64,000 nucleotides of DNA. Source: Desulfovibrio piger (GTDB lineage Bacteria > Desulfobacterota > Desulfovibrionia > Desulfovibrionales > Desulfovibrionaceae). The position numbers were made by a program, and so were the translations under genes. This document shows positions 1 through 7,921 of the stretch, piece after piece (positions within the stretch are counted from its first letter, which is position 1; each line of letters begins with the position of its first letter). The stretch is taken from positions 2,412,001 to 2,476,000 of the forward strand of contig NZ_OX636706.1 in the NCBI RefSeq assembly GCF_951793255.1, in the 5' to 3' direction. The notes below the pieces were generated by a model. It ran no database searches, was not told the origin of the DNA, and saw only the letters and a list, made by a program, of their open reading frames with translations.

Positions 1-546
1 ATGATGCACGAGCTGGAAGAGGTGCGGGACAGCTGCGCCAACGACAATGCCGCCTCGGTCATGGAATTTTGCCGTCAGCGCCATCTGCCCATGGCCAGCC
101 ATGACGATACGCTGGTGGAACATGTGGAAGAGGCCCTGAGCAACGGCATCTCCATCAGCGAGTTCCCCACCACCACGGAGGCTGCCTGCTGCGCCTCGGA
201 AAACGGGATGCTGGTCATGATGGGGGCCCCCAATGTCGTGCGCGGCGGGTCCCATTCCGGCAATGCCTCGGCTCTGGACGTGGCCAAAGAAGGGCATCTG
301 GGGGCCCTGTCCTCCGACTATGTGCCCGCCAGCCTGCTGGCCGCGGTCTTTGAGCTGGCCGCCAAGGAGATCATGCCCCTGCCCGCAGCCGTCAATCTGG
401 TCAGCGCCAATCCGGCCGAAAGCGTGGGGCTGGATGACCGCGGCCGCATCGATAGCGGACGCCGTGCGGATATGGTCCGCGTCCACCATATGGACGACAT
501 GCCGGTGGTCCGCAATGTCTGGCGTCAGGGCGTGCAGGTGTACTGA
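1..546 (+). CDS. phnM: PhnM, alpha-D-ribose 1-methylphosphonate 5-triphosphate diphosphatase (C-terminal part)
   Basis: This is the C-terminal 181 residues of an amidohydrolase-fold protein; the window begins inside the gene, so the ATG at base 1 is probably internal. PhnM removes pyrophosphate from ribose 1-methylphosphonate 5-triphosphate in the C-P lyase pathway of phosphonate use. The visible part carries the family signatures PMASHDDT near residue 31, ISISEFPTT near residue 50, GAPNVVRGGSHSGN near residue 75 and LSSDYVP near residue 103, which include metal-binding His and Asp residues of the amidohydrolase barrel. The stop codon shares its last base with the start of phnN, and this tight phnM–phnN pairing supports both names. 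What is upstream of base 1 cannot be judged. Confidence 0.9.
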   Translation: MMHELEEVRDSCANDNAASVMEFCRQRHLPMASHDDTLVEHVEEALSNGISISEFPTTTEAACCASENGMLVMMGAPNVVRGGSHSGNASALDVAKEGHLGALSSDYVPASLLAAVFELAAKEIMPLPAAVNLVSANPAESVGLDDRGRIDSGRRADMVRVHHMDDMPVVRNVWRQGVQVY

Positions 547-1148
547 TGCGCGGCACACTCATCTATGTCATGGGACCGTCGGGATCCGGCAAGGACAGCC
601 TGTTGTCGGCCCTGCGGCCCCGGTTGCGCGGCCTGCCGGTAGCCTTTGCCCGGCGCTACATCAGCCGTCCTGCCTGCGCCGGGGGAGAACAGCATATGGC
701 CCTTTCCGCCGGGAGCATCCTTTCCATGGAAGCTCAGGGGCGTCTGGCCATGCGCTGGAGCAGCCACGGCTGCCAGTACGGCATCGGCCGCTCCATCGAC
801 GGCAGTCTGGAGTACGGCATCTGCGTGATTGTCAACGGTTCTCGGGAATATCTGCCGGAAGCCCTGCGGCGCTATCCTGATCTTCTTCCCGTGCTGGTGG
901 AGGTGGAGCCGGCCATCCTGCGGCAACGCCTGCTGGCCCGGGGAAGAGAGCAGGGCAAAGACCTGGAAGAACGTTTGCATCGCGCGCTGGCACCATTGCC
1001 TGCCGCTGCCCTGGAGCGGCTCGTACGCATCGACAATTCCGGCAAGCTGGAAGCGGCGGTCGATGGCCTGGAGAATATCGTGCGGGCTGTCCTGCCGGTG
1101 CGCAGCATGCCGGGCACCCCCCAGGGAACGCAGGGCAGCGCTGCCTGA
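546..1148 (+). CDS. phnN: PhnN, ribose 1,5-bisphosphate phosphokinase
   Basis: A 200-residue P-loop kinase of the guanylate-kinase-like family. PhnN phosphorylates ribose 1,5-bisphosphate to PRPP, the last step in returning the ribose part of C-P lyase products to metabolism. The Walker A loop GPSGSGKD is at residues 10-17, followed by the RRYISRP segment near residue 36 that is typical of PhnN. Length is close to the usual 185-200 residues. The ATG overlaps the phnM stop by one base, so the two are translationally coupled, and a strong hairpin with an A/T-rich tail follows 28 bases after the stop. It appears to be the last gene of the phosphonate operon. Confidence 0.9.
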   Translation: MRGTLIYVMGPSGSGKDSLLSALRPRLRGLPVAFARRYISRPACAGGEQHMALSAGSILSMEAQGRLAMRWSSHGCQYGIGRSIDGSLEYGICVIVNGSREYLPEALRRYPDLLPVLVEVEPAILRQRLLARGREQGKDLEERLHRALAPLPAAALERLVRIDNSGKLEAAVDGLENIVRAVLPVRSMPGTPQGTQGSAA

Positions 1149-1176
1149 AACAAACCTTTAGAGCAGCTCTGATGAA

Positions 1177-1212
1177 AAAAGGGCTCCTTCCCTGTGGGGA
1201 AAGAGCCCTTTT
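1177..1212. terminator. Rho-independent terminator after phnN, possibly bidirectional
   Basis: A 10-bp stem (AAAAGGGCTC paired with GAGCCCTTTT) with a GC-rich loop lies just after phnN. Runs of A on the left and T on the right would give a U tract on either strand, so it may also stop recN transcription arriving from the right. The following bases up to 1363 hold no gene. Confidence 0.75.
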
Positions 1213-1363
1213 GCTGTCCATGTCGTTGTACCGTACGCACAGCCGGCGTGTTTCCATGCGCACGGCACGACACGCGCATGCGCCGGACAAATGCGCCGGA
1301 AGCTCCAGCGACTGAGGTGAGAGCGTGTTTGAAGATTAAAGCGATACTTTAAGAATCGAGCGT

Positions 1364-2983
1364 TTAGAACATCGTCAGCTGATAACTGCGCCCTTCAAGG
1401 CTGGCCGCCAGGGCTTCGCCCTGCTGGCCTCCCCCTGCCATGCGCACCAGTTCCGCATGGCGCTGGCGGGCATCGAGCGGGACGCAGGTCGTGAACGTGG
1501 CATTGTCCCGAATGGTCTTGCTGATCTGGAAATGCTTTTGTGCCCGGGCTGCCAGCTGCGGCCAGTGCGTGATGACCAGCATTTGCCGCTGCTTTGCAAG
1601 ATTTTCCAGCTTTTCCGCAAGCTTGTTTAATGTAAGACCGCCCACGCCGGCATCCACTTCGTCAAAGATGTAGGTCGCACTTTCCGCTTTGGGGCGGACG
1701 CTCATCAGGGCGAGCAGGAAGCGGGAAAGCTCGCCGCCCGAAGCGATCCGGTCCAGAGGCTGGGGAGACTGCCCGGGGTTGGGGGCCCAGAGGATACGCA
1801 CTTTTTCATCCATGAGGCCGGGCCAGACTTCCTGCGGCATGAAATCGGGGATGACCCGGACCTGTTCGGAGAATCCCAGCTGGCGCAGTTCTTCTTCCAG
1901 TTGTCGGGCAAAGTCCGCGGCAGCTTCGCGACGCTGGGGGAGCAGGGCGGAAAGCACCTCCTGCAGCTGGGCGGCCAGCTGCTTTTCTTCCTTGTCCAGC
2001 AGGGTGATGTCCAGCGCGCAGGCATCGAGGAAGGAGATGTTTTCACGGATCTCTTCGCGCAGCTCCAGGATCTCGTCCAGCGAACGGTGCAGTTTGCGCT
2101 TGAGCTGGGCCAAAGCGTAGAGCCGCTCCTCCATCTGTTCCACATCGGGCATGTCTTCCGGCAGGGGAGGACGGCGCAAACGGCCGCTCAGATGGGAAAG
2201 CTGCTGACGCAGGGCCGTGACGGCATCGGCATCTTCGCTGACGGAGTCGTCTGTCCGCGCCATCTGGTGCAGGCAGCGTTCCAGCCGCCCCAGCATATCG
2301 AGCAGGCCGGGTTCTTCCTCACCATGCAGCAAGCCTAGCGCCAGCTCATACTGCTCGCGGGTCTGTTCGGCGGCACGGACGATGGCCCGCTGCTCTTCAA
2401 GACGTTCTTCTTCCCCGGCTTCAGGGGCGACCCTGTCGATCTCCTGCTGCTGCATCTCCAGAATGTCCCGGCGTTCCAGAAGGTGGGCCTCCCGGGCCCG
2501 CAGCTCCTTGCGGCGGGCTTCCACGGAGCGCAGCTGCTCCAGCAGCTCGTCACGCCGGCGCAACAGGTCGGGATCCTTCAAGGTGCTTTCCATGAGCCGG
2601 GCCTGGAAGGCAGGCTGCAGCAACTGCTGCTGTCCGTGCTGGCTGGCATGGGCCAGCAGCTGTTCCCGCAGGGAACGCACGCATTCCTGGGAGCGCAGGG
2701 CATCATCAACGTACAGGCGGCTGCGGCCGCTCTCGGCCAGCAGGCTGCGCCGGATGACGATCTCCCGTCCGTCCATCTGGAACTGTGCTTCGACCTGGGC
2801 CTTTTCCGCTCCCTGCCGTACCATATCGGCGCCCAGCCTGTCGCCCAGCAGAAAGCCCAGGGCTTTGAGGATAAAGCTTTTGCCTGCCCCTGTTTCGCCG
2901 GTGAGCACGTTCATGCCCGGGGCAAAGTCGAGTTCGGCGTCTTCGATGAGAGCGAGGTTGCGGATACGCAAATATTCCAGCAT
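1364..2983 (-). CDS. recN: DNA repair protein RecN
   Basis: A 539-residue SMC-like ATPase that acts in recombinational repair of double-strand breaks. The protein starts MLEYLRIRNLALIE, the typical RecN opening, with Walker A GETGAGKS at residues 29-36. A long central region rich in Glu, Arg, Leu and Gln is the coiled coil, and the C-terminal ATPase half holds the signature LSRFLLAL and the Walker B region YIFDEVDAGVGG. Length is close to the usual 550. It starts nine bases after the stop of the upstream permease gene, so it is probably the last gene of the minus-strand run that begins with rdgC. The ribosome binding site is weak, which fits translational coupling. Confidence 0.95.
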   Translation of the reverse strand: MLEYLRIRNLALIEDAELDFAPGMNVLTGETGAGKSFILKALGFLLGDRLGADMVRQGAEKAQVEAQFQMDGREIVIRRSLLAESGRSRLYVDDALRSQECVRSLREQLLAHASQHGQQQLLQPAFQARLMESTLKDPDLLRRRDELLEQLRSVEARRKELRAREAHLLERRDILEMQQQEIDRVAPEAGEEERLEEQRAIVRAAEQTREQYELALGLLHGEEEPGLLDMLGRLERCLHQMARTDDSVSEDADAVTALRQQLSHLSGRLRRPPLPEDMPDVEQMEERLYALAQLKRKLHRSLDEILELREEIRENISFLDACALDITLLDKEEKQLAAQLQEVLSALLPQRREAAADFARQLEEELRQLGFSEQVRVIPDFMPQEVWPGLMDEKVRILWAPNPGQSPQPLDRIASGGELSRFLLALMSVRPKAESATYIFDEVDAGVGGLTLNKLAEKLENLAKQRQMLVITHWPQLAARAQKHFQISKTIRDNATFTTCVPLDARQRHAELVRMAGGGQQGEALAASLEGRSYQLTMF

Positions 2984-2992
2984 GGATAGGAC

Positions 2993-3829
2993 CTATTTTT
3001 TGAGACGGGGATCAAGGAGGTCACGCAGGCTTTCGCCCAGCAGGTTGTAGCCCAGCACGGTCACCAGGATGGCGACACCCGGATAAAAGGAAAGCCAGGG
3101 GGCATCTTCCAGGACGGTCTTGCCTTCCATGAGCATGTTCCCCCAGCTGGCCGTGGGCGGCTGGACACCAAGCCCGAGGAAACTGAGCCCCGATTCCACC
3201 AGGATGGCGCCGGCCACGCCTAGCGTGGCGGAAATGAGCACCGGGGCCAGCGTGTTGGGCAGGATGTGGCGCAGCAATATCCGGCAGGTAGAGCAGCCGG
3301 ACAGACGCGCCGCCGATACGAAATCCCGCTGGCGCAGGCTCAGGGTCTCGGCACGGACCAGACGGGCGACCCCCATCCATGAGGTCAGGCCGATGACGAT
3401 CATGATGTTGGTCAGACTCGGTTCCAGAAAGGCGATGACCGAAAGGATCAGGAAAAACGAGGGAAAGCAGAGCATGATGTCCACACCGCGCATGATCCCT
3501 TCATCCACCAGACCGCCGAAATAGCCGCTGATCAGGCCCAGCCCCGTCCCGATGCTGACGGAAATGCCCACAGCGACAAAGCCGACCCACAACGAGATCT
3601 GTCCGCCGTAGAGCAGCCGGGAAAAAACGTCCCGCCCCAGACGGTCCGTACCCAGCCAGAACATGGAGGACGGCGGCTCCAGAATATGATCCAGATGCAG
3701 GGCATTGGGATCATAGGGCGCGAGCAGGGGAGCGCACAGCGCTGCCAGAGACATGACCAGCACGATGCCCAGCCCCAGGCAGAGCATGAGATGGCGGCCG
3801 AGAAAGCGACGCAGCAAGGGACCACACAT
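2993..3829 (-). CDS. ABC transporter permease, oligopeptide/dipeptide type (DppC/YejE-like)
   Basis: An inner-membrane permease of the OppC/DppC family with about six membrane segments. It shows the family's N-terminal part around WLGTDRLGRDVFSRLLYG and the EAA loop region EILRQ-type sequence at RLSGCSTCRILLRHILPN. The chosen ATG at 3829 has a good ribosome binding site (GGGAGG, eight bases upstream) and follows the stop of the partner permease with a single base between; the open frame extends further upstream but into that gene. No periplasmic binding protein or ATPase gene is present in the window, so the substrate (a peptide, nickel or similar) cannot be assigned. Confidence 0.88.
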   Translation of the reverse strand: MCGPLLRRFLGRHLMLCLGLGIVLVMSLAALCAPLLAPYDPNALHLDHILEPPSSMFWLGTDRLGRDVFSRLLYGGQISLWVGFVAVGISVSIGTGLGLISGYFGGLVDEGIMRGVDIMLCFPSFFLILSVIAFLEPSLTNIMIVIGLTSWMGVARLVRAETLSLRQRDFVSAARLSGCSTCRILLRHILPNTLAPVLISATLGVAGAILVESGLSFLGLGVQPPTASWGNMLMEGKTVLEDAPWLSFYPGVAILVTVLGYNLLGESLRDLLDPRLKK

Positions 3830-3830
3830 A

Positions 3831-4859
3831 TCAGTGAACCTCCCGGCTGCTGCGGATACGCGGATCGGCCAGGCCGTAGCAGACATCCGCCAGCAGGTTC
3901 CCCAGCAGGGTCAGCACGGCCCCCAGGACCAGGTTGCCCATGATCATGGTGTAGTCGCGGGCCATGACCGCGGCATAGAACAATTGCCCCAGCCCCGGCA
4001 GGGCGAAGATGGACTCGATGATGACGCTGCCGCCGATGAGCCCGGGTACCGAGAGGCCCAGCAGGGTAATGACCGGGAGCAGGGCATTGCGCAGGGCATG
4101 GCGCCAGATGATCGTGCGGGGGGACAAGCCTTTGGCCTGGGCTGTCAGGATGTAGTCCTGCCGCAGGACCTCGAGCATGCAGGCCCGCATGTAGCGGGAC
4201 ATGCCCGCCAGGCTGCCGATGGTATAGACCAGGATCGGCAATGCCAGATGCTGTGCCAGATCAAGTACCTTGTCCACAGGGCCGAGACTGTCGAAATTCA
4301 TGGACGTCAGGCCGGAAATAGGCAGCCATTGCAGATGGATACCGAAAAACAGCATCAGCAGCAATGCCAGCCAGAACGAGGGCATGGCAAAACCGAGGTA
4401 GACGAAGACCGTCACGCCCCGATCCAGAAGGGAATTCTGGCGGCAGGCCGAAAGGATGCCGATGGGGATGGCGATGATGAGCGTCAGAATCAGGGAGATG
4501 ACGTTCATGCCCACGGTCAGGGGCAGGCGCTCCATGATCTTGTCCAGCACGGGCCGCCCGTCCGCTGACATGGACAGGCCGAAATCCAGACGTACCAGGC
4601 GTGAGAGCCAGTCCAGATATTGTACATGCAGGGGTTTGTCCAGGCCGTACAGGGCCTCCAGCCGCTGGCGGGCCGCCTCACCGGCCAGAGGATTGAGGGT
4701 CGTTTCCATATCGGTGGGCGAACCGGGCGCGAGATGGATGACCCAAAAGCTGATGAGGGTGATCCCCCATAAGACCAGCAGCATCCACAGCAGTTTGCGC
4801 ACGATGCGCAACGTCAGCTGCAGCAGGGCCGCATTGCGGGATGAACAGACCGCCTGCAC
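3831..4859 (-). CDS. ABC transporter permease, oligopeptide/dipeptide type (DppB/YejB-like)
   Basis: A 342-residue inner-membrane permease of the OppB/DppB family. A first membrane segment near residues 25-45 is followed by a large periplasmic part with [16 protein letters not shown], typical of the family, then five more segments and the cytoplasmic EAA loop near [20 protein letters not shown]. The start is GTG at 4859, six bases after GGAGG; an ATG four bases earlier is in another frame and would not give the permease. It forms a heterodimer with the next gene. It lies 15 bases downstream of the RdgC C-terminal piece, so it is probably co-transcribed with recombination genes, which is an odd mixture. 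Confidence 0.88.
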   Translation of the reverse strand: MQAVCSSRNAALLQLTLRIVRKLLWMLLVLWGITLISFWVIHLAPGSPTDMETTLNPLAGEAARQRLEALYGLDKPLHVQYLDWLSRLVRLDFGLSMSADGRPVLDKIMERLPLTVGMNVISLILTLIIAIPIGILSACRQNSLLDRGVTVFVYLGFAMPSFWLALLLMLFFGIHLQWLPISGLTSMNFDSLGPVDKVLDLAQHLALPILVYTIGSLAGMSRYMRACMLEVLRQDYILTAQAKGLSPRTIIWRHALRNALLPVITLLGLSVPGLIGGSVIIESIFALPGLGQLFYAAVMARDYTMIMGNLVLGAVLTLLGNLLADVCYGLADPRIRSSREVH

Positions 4860-4874
4860 GCATATCCTCCGTTA

Positions 4875-5402
4875 TTATTCCGTCCGGGTCATCCACTGCC
4901 GCATGTCGGCCACCTCCTGCTGCCATTGCGGCGAAAGGCGCAGCTGGAGGAAGCGGGCATACAGGCTGTCCAGCAGGCCGAGGCAGACTTCCATCAGGTA
5001 GATCTTTTCCAGCAGCATGGCGTCCGGGTCGTCATCCTCTTCAGGCTTTTCCACCTTGGGAGTCTTCAGGCTGCCCAGAGTGAAGTCTTCGGCCTTGAGG
5101 GTGAACTGGAAGGCCAATTCTTCCTTTTCAAGCCGGATGAGGGCGCGGGTGACTTTTTTCCCCGTGCCAAGGCCGAAACGGGCCTCGCGAAGAGGGGAGA
5201 GCGTCCCGGCAACGGTCGCCGTTTCTTTGGCGTCCCCTTCGCCGCCCTGGACGACGATACGCTGTTCCATGGAGACAGAGAAGGGCTGGCCTTCCTTGTC
5301 CACAAAGGCCCCGGGCGCCACATCACTCTGGTACCACAGCCAGGTAAGGAACTCCTGGCCAAGAATGTTGTCCGTAGAATCCAGACAGGGTGTATCACTC
5401 AT
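4875..5402 (-). CDS. Probable RdgC C-terminal half (separate gene)
   Basis: A 175-residue protein with no signal peptide. Its central part (LREARFGLGTGKKVTRALI) and the following FTLGSLKTPK resemble the C-terminal domain of RdgC, where E. coli has a GKVVTKLAL segment followed by a SLKRLKF segment; the last 50 residues are a helical LLEKIYLMEVCLGLLDSLYA region. It lies 16 bases after the gene for the RdgC N-terminal half, in a different frame, with its own GAGG ribosome binding site, so it is translated separately. I infer that the two chains together make the ring-shaped DNA-binding RdgC. If wrong, it is a conserved partner of unknown role. Confidence 0.6.
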   Translation of the reverse strand: MSDTPCLDSTDNILGQEFLTWLWYQSDVAPGAFVDKEGQPFSVSMEQRIVVQGGEGDAKETATVAGTLSPLREARFGLGTGKKVTRALIRLEKEELAFQFTLKAEDFTLGSLKTPKVEKPEEDDDPDAMLLEKIYLMEVCLGLLDSLYARFLQLRLSPQWQQEVADMRQWMTRTE

Positions 5403-5418
5403 GGGATGACCTCGTGAA

Positions 5419-6042
5419 TCAGGAAAGGGCGGCGAACTGTGTGGCTTCGATACGATCCAGACGGCTCATGGCCGCTTCGTCGAGCATGGTCTCGGCCAGG
5501 CTGTACGGGGTGATCTGCTCAAGATGCAGTTCGAAGGAGTTGAGGAATGCCTCCATGAACAGATCGATCATCTTCCCCTGGGTGGAGGCAAACCAGACCT
5601 CATTACGATCCGTTGCCCAGATGACATTGAACTCGGCCGGGATGGGCAGGAAGCGCTGCCGCAGGCGAAGCAGGACCTGTTCCTTGAGTTCCTTCTTGCG
5701 CTCACGGGAAATGAACTTTTTGCCCTGTTCCTGCATTTTTTCCTTTTCGGCCTTCAGTGCCAGGGTCAGATGCTTTTTGATGACAGCGGCCGGGATGCGC
5801 CGGGTATCCAGACGCAGGGAGAAGAGCAGATAGGCACCTTTGTGCGGCGGGGCCGTCCGCCATTCGGAGTCCAGCATATCCTCGAAGCATACCCAGCCAT
5901 AGGCCTGCATCTCGGGCAGGTCGTCGATGTCCCGGAAGGCGAACTGGCGCAGCTTGTCGGGGATCTGCGTCCAAAGTTCCGAAGGGATGGGGTCGATGAT
6001 CCTGAAACGGGTAAAGCTGCACGAAGCATTACAAAAACCCAT
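5419..6042 (-). CDS. rdgC: RdgC-like recombination-associated protein, N-terminal half
   Basis: A 207-residue protein matching the first two thirds of RdgC, a DNA-binding ring protein that limits RecA action. The recognisable stretch is IPAAVIKKHLTLAL, then a Lys/Glu-rich helix (KKELKEQVLLRLRQRFLPIP) and EVWFASTQGKMIDLFMEAF, which align in order with the E. coli protein. RdgC is normally about 300 residues in one chain, so this one lacks the C-terminal domain, which seems to be encoded by the next gene. A strong ribosome binding site (AAGGAG, five bases before ATG) marks the start. It is the first gene of the run leading to recN. Confidence 0.72.
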   Translation of the reverse strand: MGFCNASCSFTRFRIIDPIPSELWTQIPDKLRQFAFRDIDDLPEMQAYGWVCFEDMLDSEWRTAPPHKGAYLLFSLRLDTRRIPAAVIKKHLTLALKAEKEKMQEQGKKFISRERKKELKEQVLLRLRQRFLPIPAEFNVIWATDRNEVWFASTQGKMIDLFMEAFLNSFELHLEQITPYSLAETMLDEAAMSRLDRIEATQFAALS

Positions 6043-6154
6043 ACTGGCTCCTTTCTGTGATATGCGCCAGGAGGCGTGTCATTCTTGTACGCAGTGCGGC
6101 AGATTCTTGCAAGCCCGAAGCCTGTGGATTTCCGTGGGGCAGGGCAGATGCAAC

Positions 6155-6183
6155 ATTATATAATATACGCAGTGGATATTTGA
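6155..6183 (-). promoter_or_regulatory. Possible promoter for the rdgC–recN run
   Basis: On the minus strand TATAAT (6155-6160) sits in an AT-rich block about 110 bases before rdgC. A matching -35 hexamer is poor (TCAAAT at the right spacing), so only the -10 box supports it. Confidence 0.3.
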
Positions 6184-6841
6184 GTCAGGTAGCCCGTGGA
6201 TGCGTCATCGCCGGCGCAGGACAAAGGCCTGGATCGGCCTGGCAGGAAGATTTTTCGCCGGGGAGCCACAGTGAGCATTTCCAGAAGGCTTCTGGTAGCT
6301 GGGGCAAGGCGCATCCGGATGATCCATATAGTTATTAGTATCGATTACTAGATGCCAAAGAGGCGGTTTGCAAGCATCATACGGGGCATTCACGATTTTG
6401 GGGAACCGATCACATATGGGACATGAAAACTAGGTGTGGGACATGAGGCAGCTTCAAATCTCAGCGTCCATTTTTCCATTTCCCATATGGGAATCTCTGC
6501 TGCGACCTTCAAAGCAGCAGAGCCCATGGTGAGGAAAAAGGCTTTCGGTATGAAAACCCCTTATTCGTAAAATGCATGATAACCATGTGTAAGTATTAAC
6601 TATTATAAATGTCTCATAATGATAATTATGTAAACTTTTATCCATGAGACGACGGAGAAGGCACTCCTCTCTCCAGGATCAGACAGAAAATTTTTCGCCA
6701 TATATTTTTGCTCAAGCTGCACTTTAAGAATAGTCTTGGGCCAGTCAGCATGTACCTGAATTTTTCTGGCGTCTGACTCTGCCGTCTATGGCATTCCCCC
6801 GTACGCTTGACATGGCTGCTTTTTTGCCACACCTCTAAGGC
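6184..6841. other. Intergenic region without a convincing gene
   Basis: About 650 bases between divergently placed rdgC and the pseudouridine synthase gene. Short open frames exist but none has a family resemblance, a ribosome binding site and codon use like the neighbours. From about 6340 to 6640 the base composition drops well below the surroundings. It contains a 14-bp perfect palindrome TTCCCATATGGGAA (6480-6493), and the word TGGGACATGA occurs twice, 21 bases apart (starting near 6417 and 6438). These may be remains of a mobile element end, but no transposase fragment can be read. Confidence 0.5.
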
Positions 6842-7735
6842 ATGCACGCCAAATCCTCTTTTTTCCGCAGCCGCGATGGACGCCCCCAGCGTCGTTCCAA
6901 TCAGCTTGCCCTCAGATCGCCCCAAAATAGTCATTCCTCCCCTGCTCCACGGAACAATAGCTCTTCTCTATCTGGGCTAGAGGAAGATCTGCAGGACGGG
7001 ACCCGGCTCAACAAGTTCATCGCAGCTTCCGGCTATTGCTCTCGCCGCAAGGCCGATGAGCTTATTTTTGCCGGAGCTGTCCAGGTCAACGGGGTGGTGG
7101 AACGTTCTCCCGGCAGGCGCATCCTTCCTGCTGACCTCATCCAGGTCGAAGGTCAGCAACTGGCGGCTCTGCCCGTCTCTTTTTCCTATATCATGCTGCA
7201 CAAGCCCATCCAGGTCATGTGTACGGCACACGATCCGCAGGGGCGTCCTACAGTTTTGGATTGTCTGACAGCGGAGATGCGGCGAAATAGAGTCTATCCA
7301 GTTGGAAGGCTTGACTATTTTTCTGAGGGGCTATTGCTGCTGACCAATGATGGCGAGCTGGCACAGCGCCTGATGCATCCCCGGCATCATCAGCCAAAGA
7401 CCTACGATGTCCTTGTGCGGGGAACTGTCCCGGCTGCCGCGCTGGCAACCATGCGCCGTGGCATGACATTGGCAGAGGGAGAGCATTTGCGCCCAGTCGA
7501 AGTGGAAAGCCGCTTGCAGGCCAATGGGCATACGCGGTTGCGGATGGTACTGCATCAGGGGGTCAACCGCCAGATCCGCCGCATGTGTCGGGATCTTGGC
7601 TTGACCATCCTGCGCCTGAAGCGCATCCGTCTCGGCCCCCTTGGCCTTGGCGATCTTCCTGTGGGAGAGTGCCGTTTTTTGTCAGCCGCAGAGACCGCTG
7701 CCCTGCTCCAGGCTGCGGAGATCCGGCGCTCATAA
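6842..7735 (+). CDS. RluB/RsuA-family rRNA pseudouridine synthase
   Basis: A 297-residue pseudouridine synthase. After a basic, low-complexity N-terminus of about 50 residues comes an S4 RNA-binding domain (RLNKFIAASGYCSRRKADEL, about residues 54-73), then the catalytic domain with the active-site motif VGRLDYFSEGLLLLTNDG, whose Asp is the catalytic residue, and the C-terminal NRQIRRMC motif. It modifies a uridine in ribosomal RNA; 23S position 2605 (RluB type) or a similar site is likely but cannot be settled from sequence. The start is uncertain: the ATG at 6842 has only a weak AAGG too close to it, and there is no other Met before the S4 domain. A terminator follows. Confidence 0.88.
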   Translation: MHAKSSFFRSRDGRPQRRSNQLALRSPQNSHSSPAPRNNSSSLSGLEEDLQDGTRLNKFIAASGYCSRRKADELIFAGAVQVNGVVERSPGRRILPADLIQVEGQQLAALPVSFSYIMLHKPIQVMCTAHDPQGRPTVLDCLTAEMRRNRVYPVGRLDYFSEGLLLLTNDGELAQRLMHPRHHQPKTYDVLVRGTVPAAALATMRRGMTLAEGEHLRPVEVESRLQANGHTRLRMVLHQGVNRQIRRMCRDLGLTILRLKRIRLGPLGLGDLPVGECRFLSAAETAALLQAAEIRRS

Positions 7736-7868
7736 GGGGATTTGACCTGGAGAGTGTGCTGGCCTGATATCAGCAGCTTAAGGAAAACTTTATATGGTGA
7801 GTGAGCACAGGGACGTTCTGTCCCGGATGGCAGATACCCAATAGCCCACGCACATGGGATGAAGTATG

Positions 7869-7898
7869 AAAAAGGACGCCTGACGGCGTCCTTTTTTT
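7869..7898. terminator. Terminator between two convergent genes
   Basis: Stem GGACGCC (7874-7880) and GGCGTCC (7885-7891) with loop TGAC, seven T on the right and five A on the left. It can end both the pseudouridine synthase transcript and the convergent pgm transcript. Confidence 0.85.
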
Positions 7899-7921
7899 AT
7901 GGTTCAAATTTGCTTATTTGC

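Noticed and set aside
5390-5430. RdgC split as a sequencing frameshift
   Set aside because: The second part has its own ATG and GAGG site after the stop, and the N-terminus of the second part is not a direct continuation.
6205-6934. Small minus-strand open frames of 60-98 codons before the pseudouridine synthase gene
   Set aside because: No family resemblance or ribosome binding site; one runs into the start of the synthase gene.
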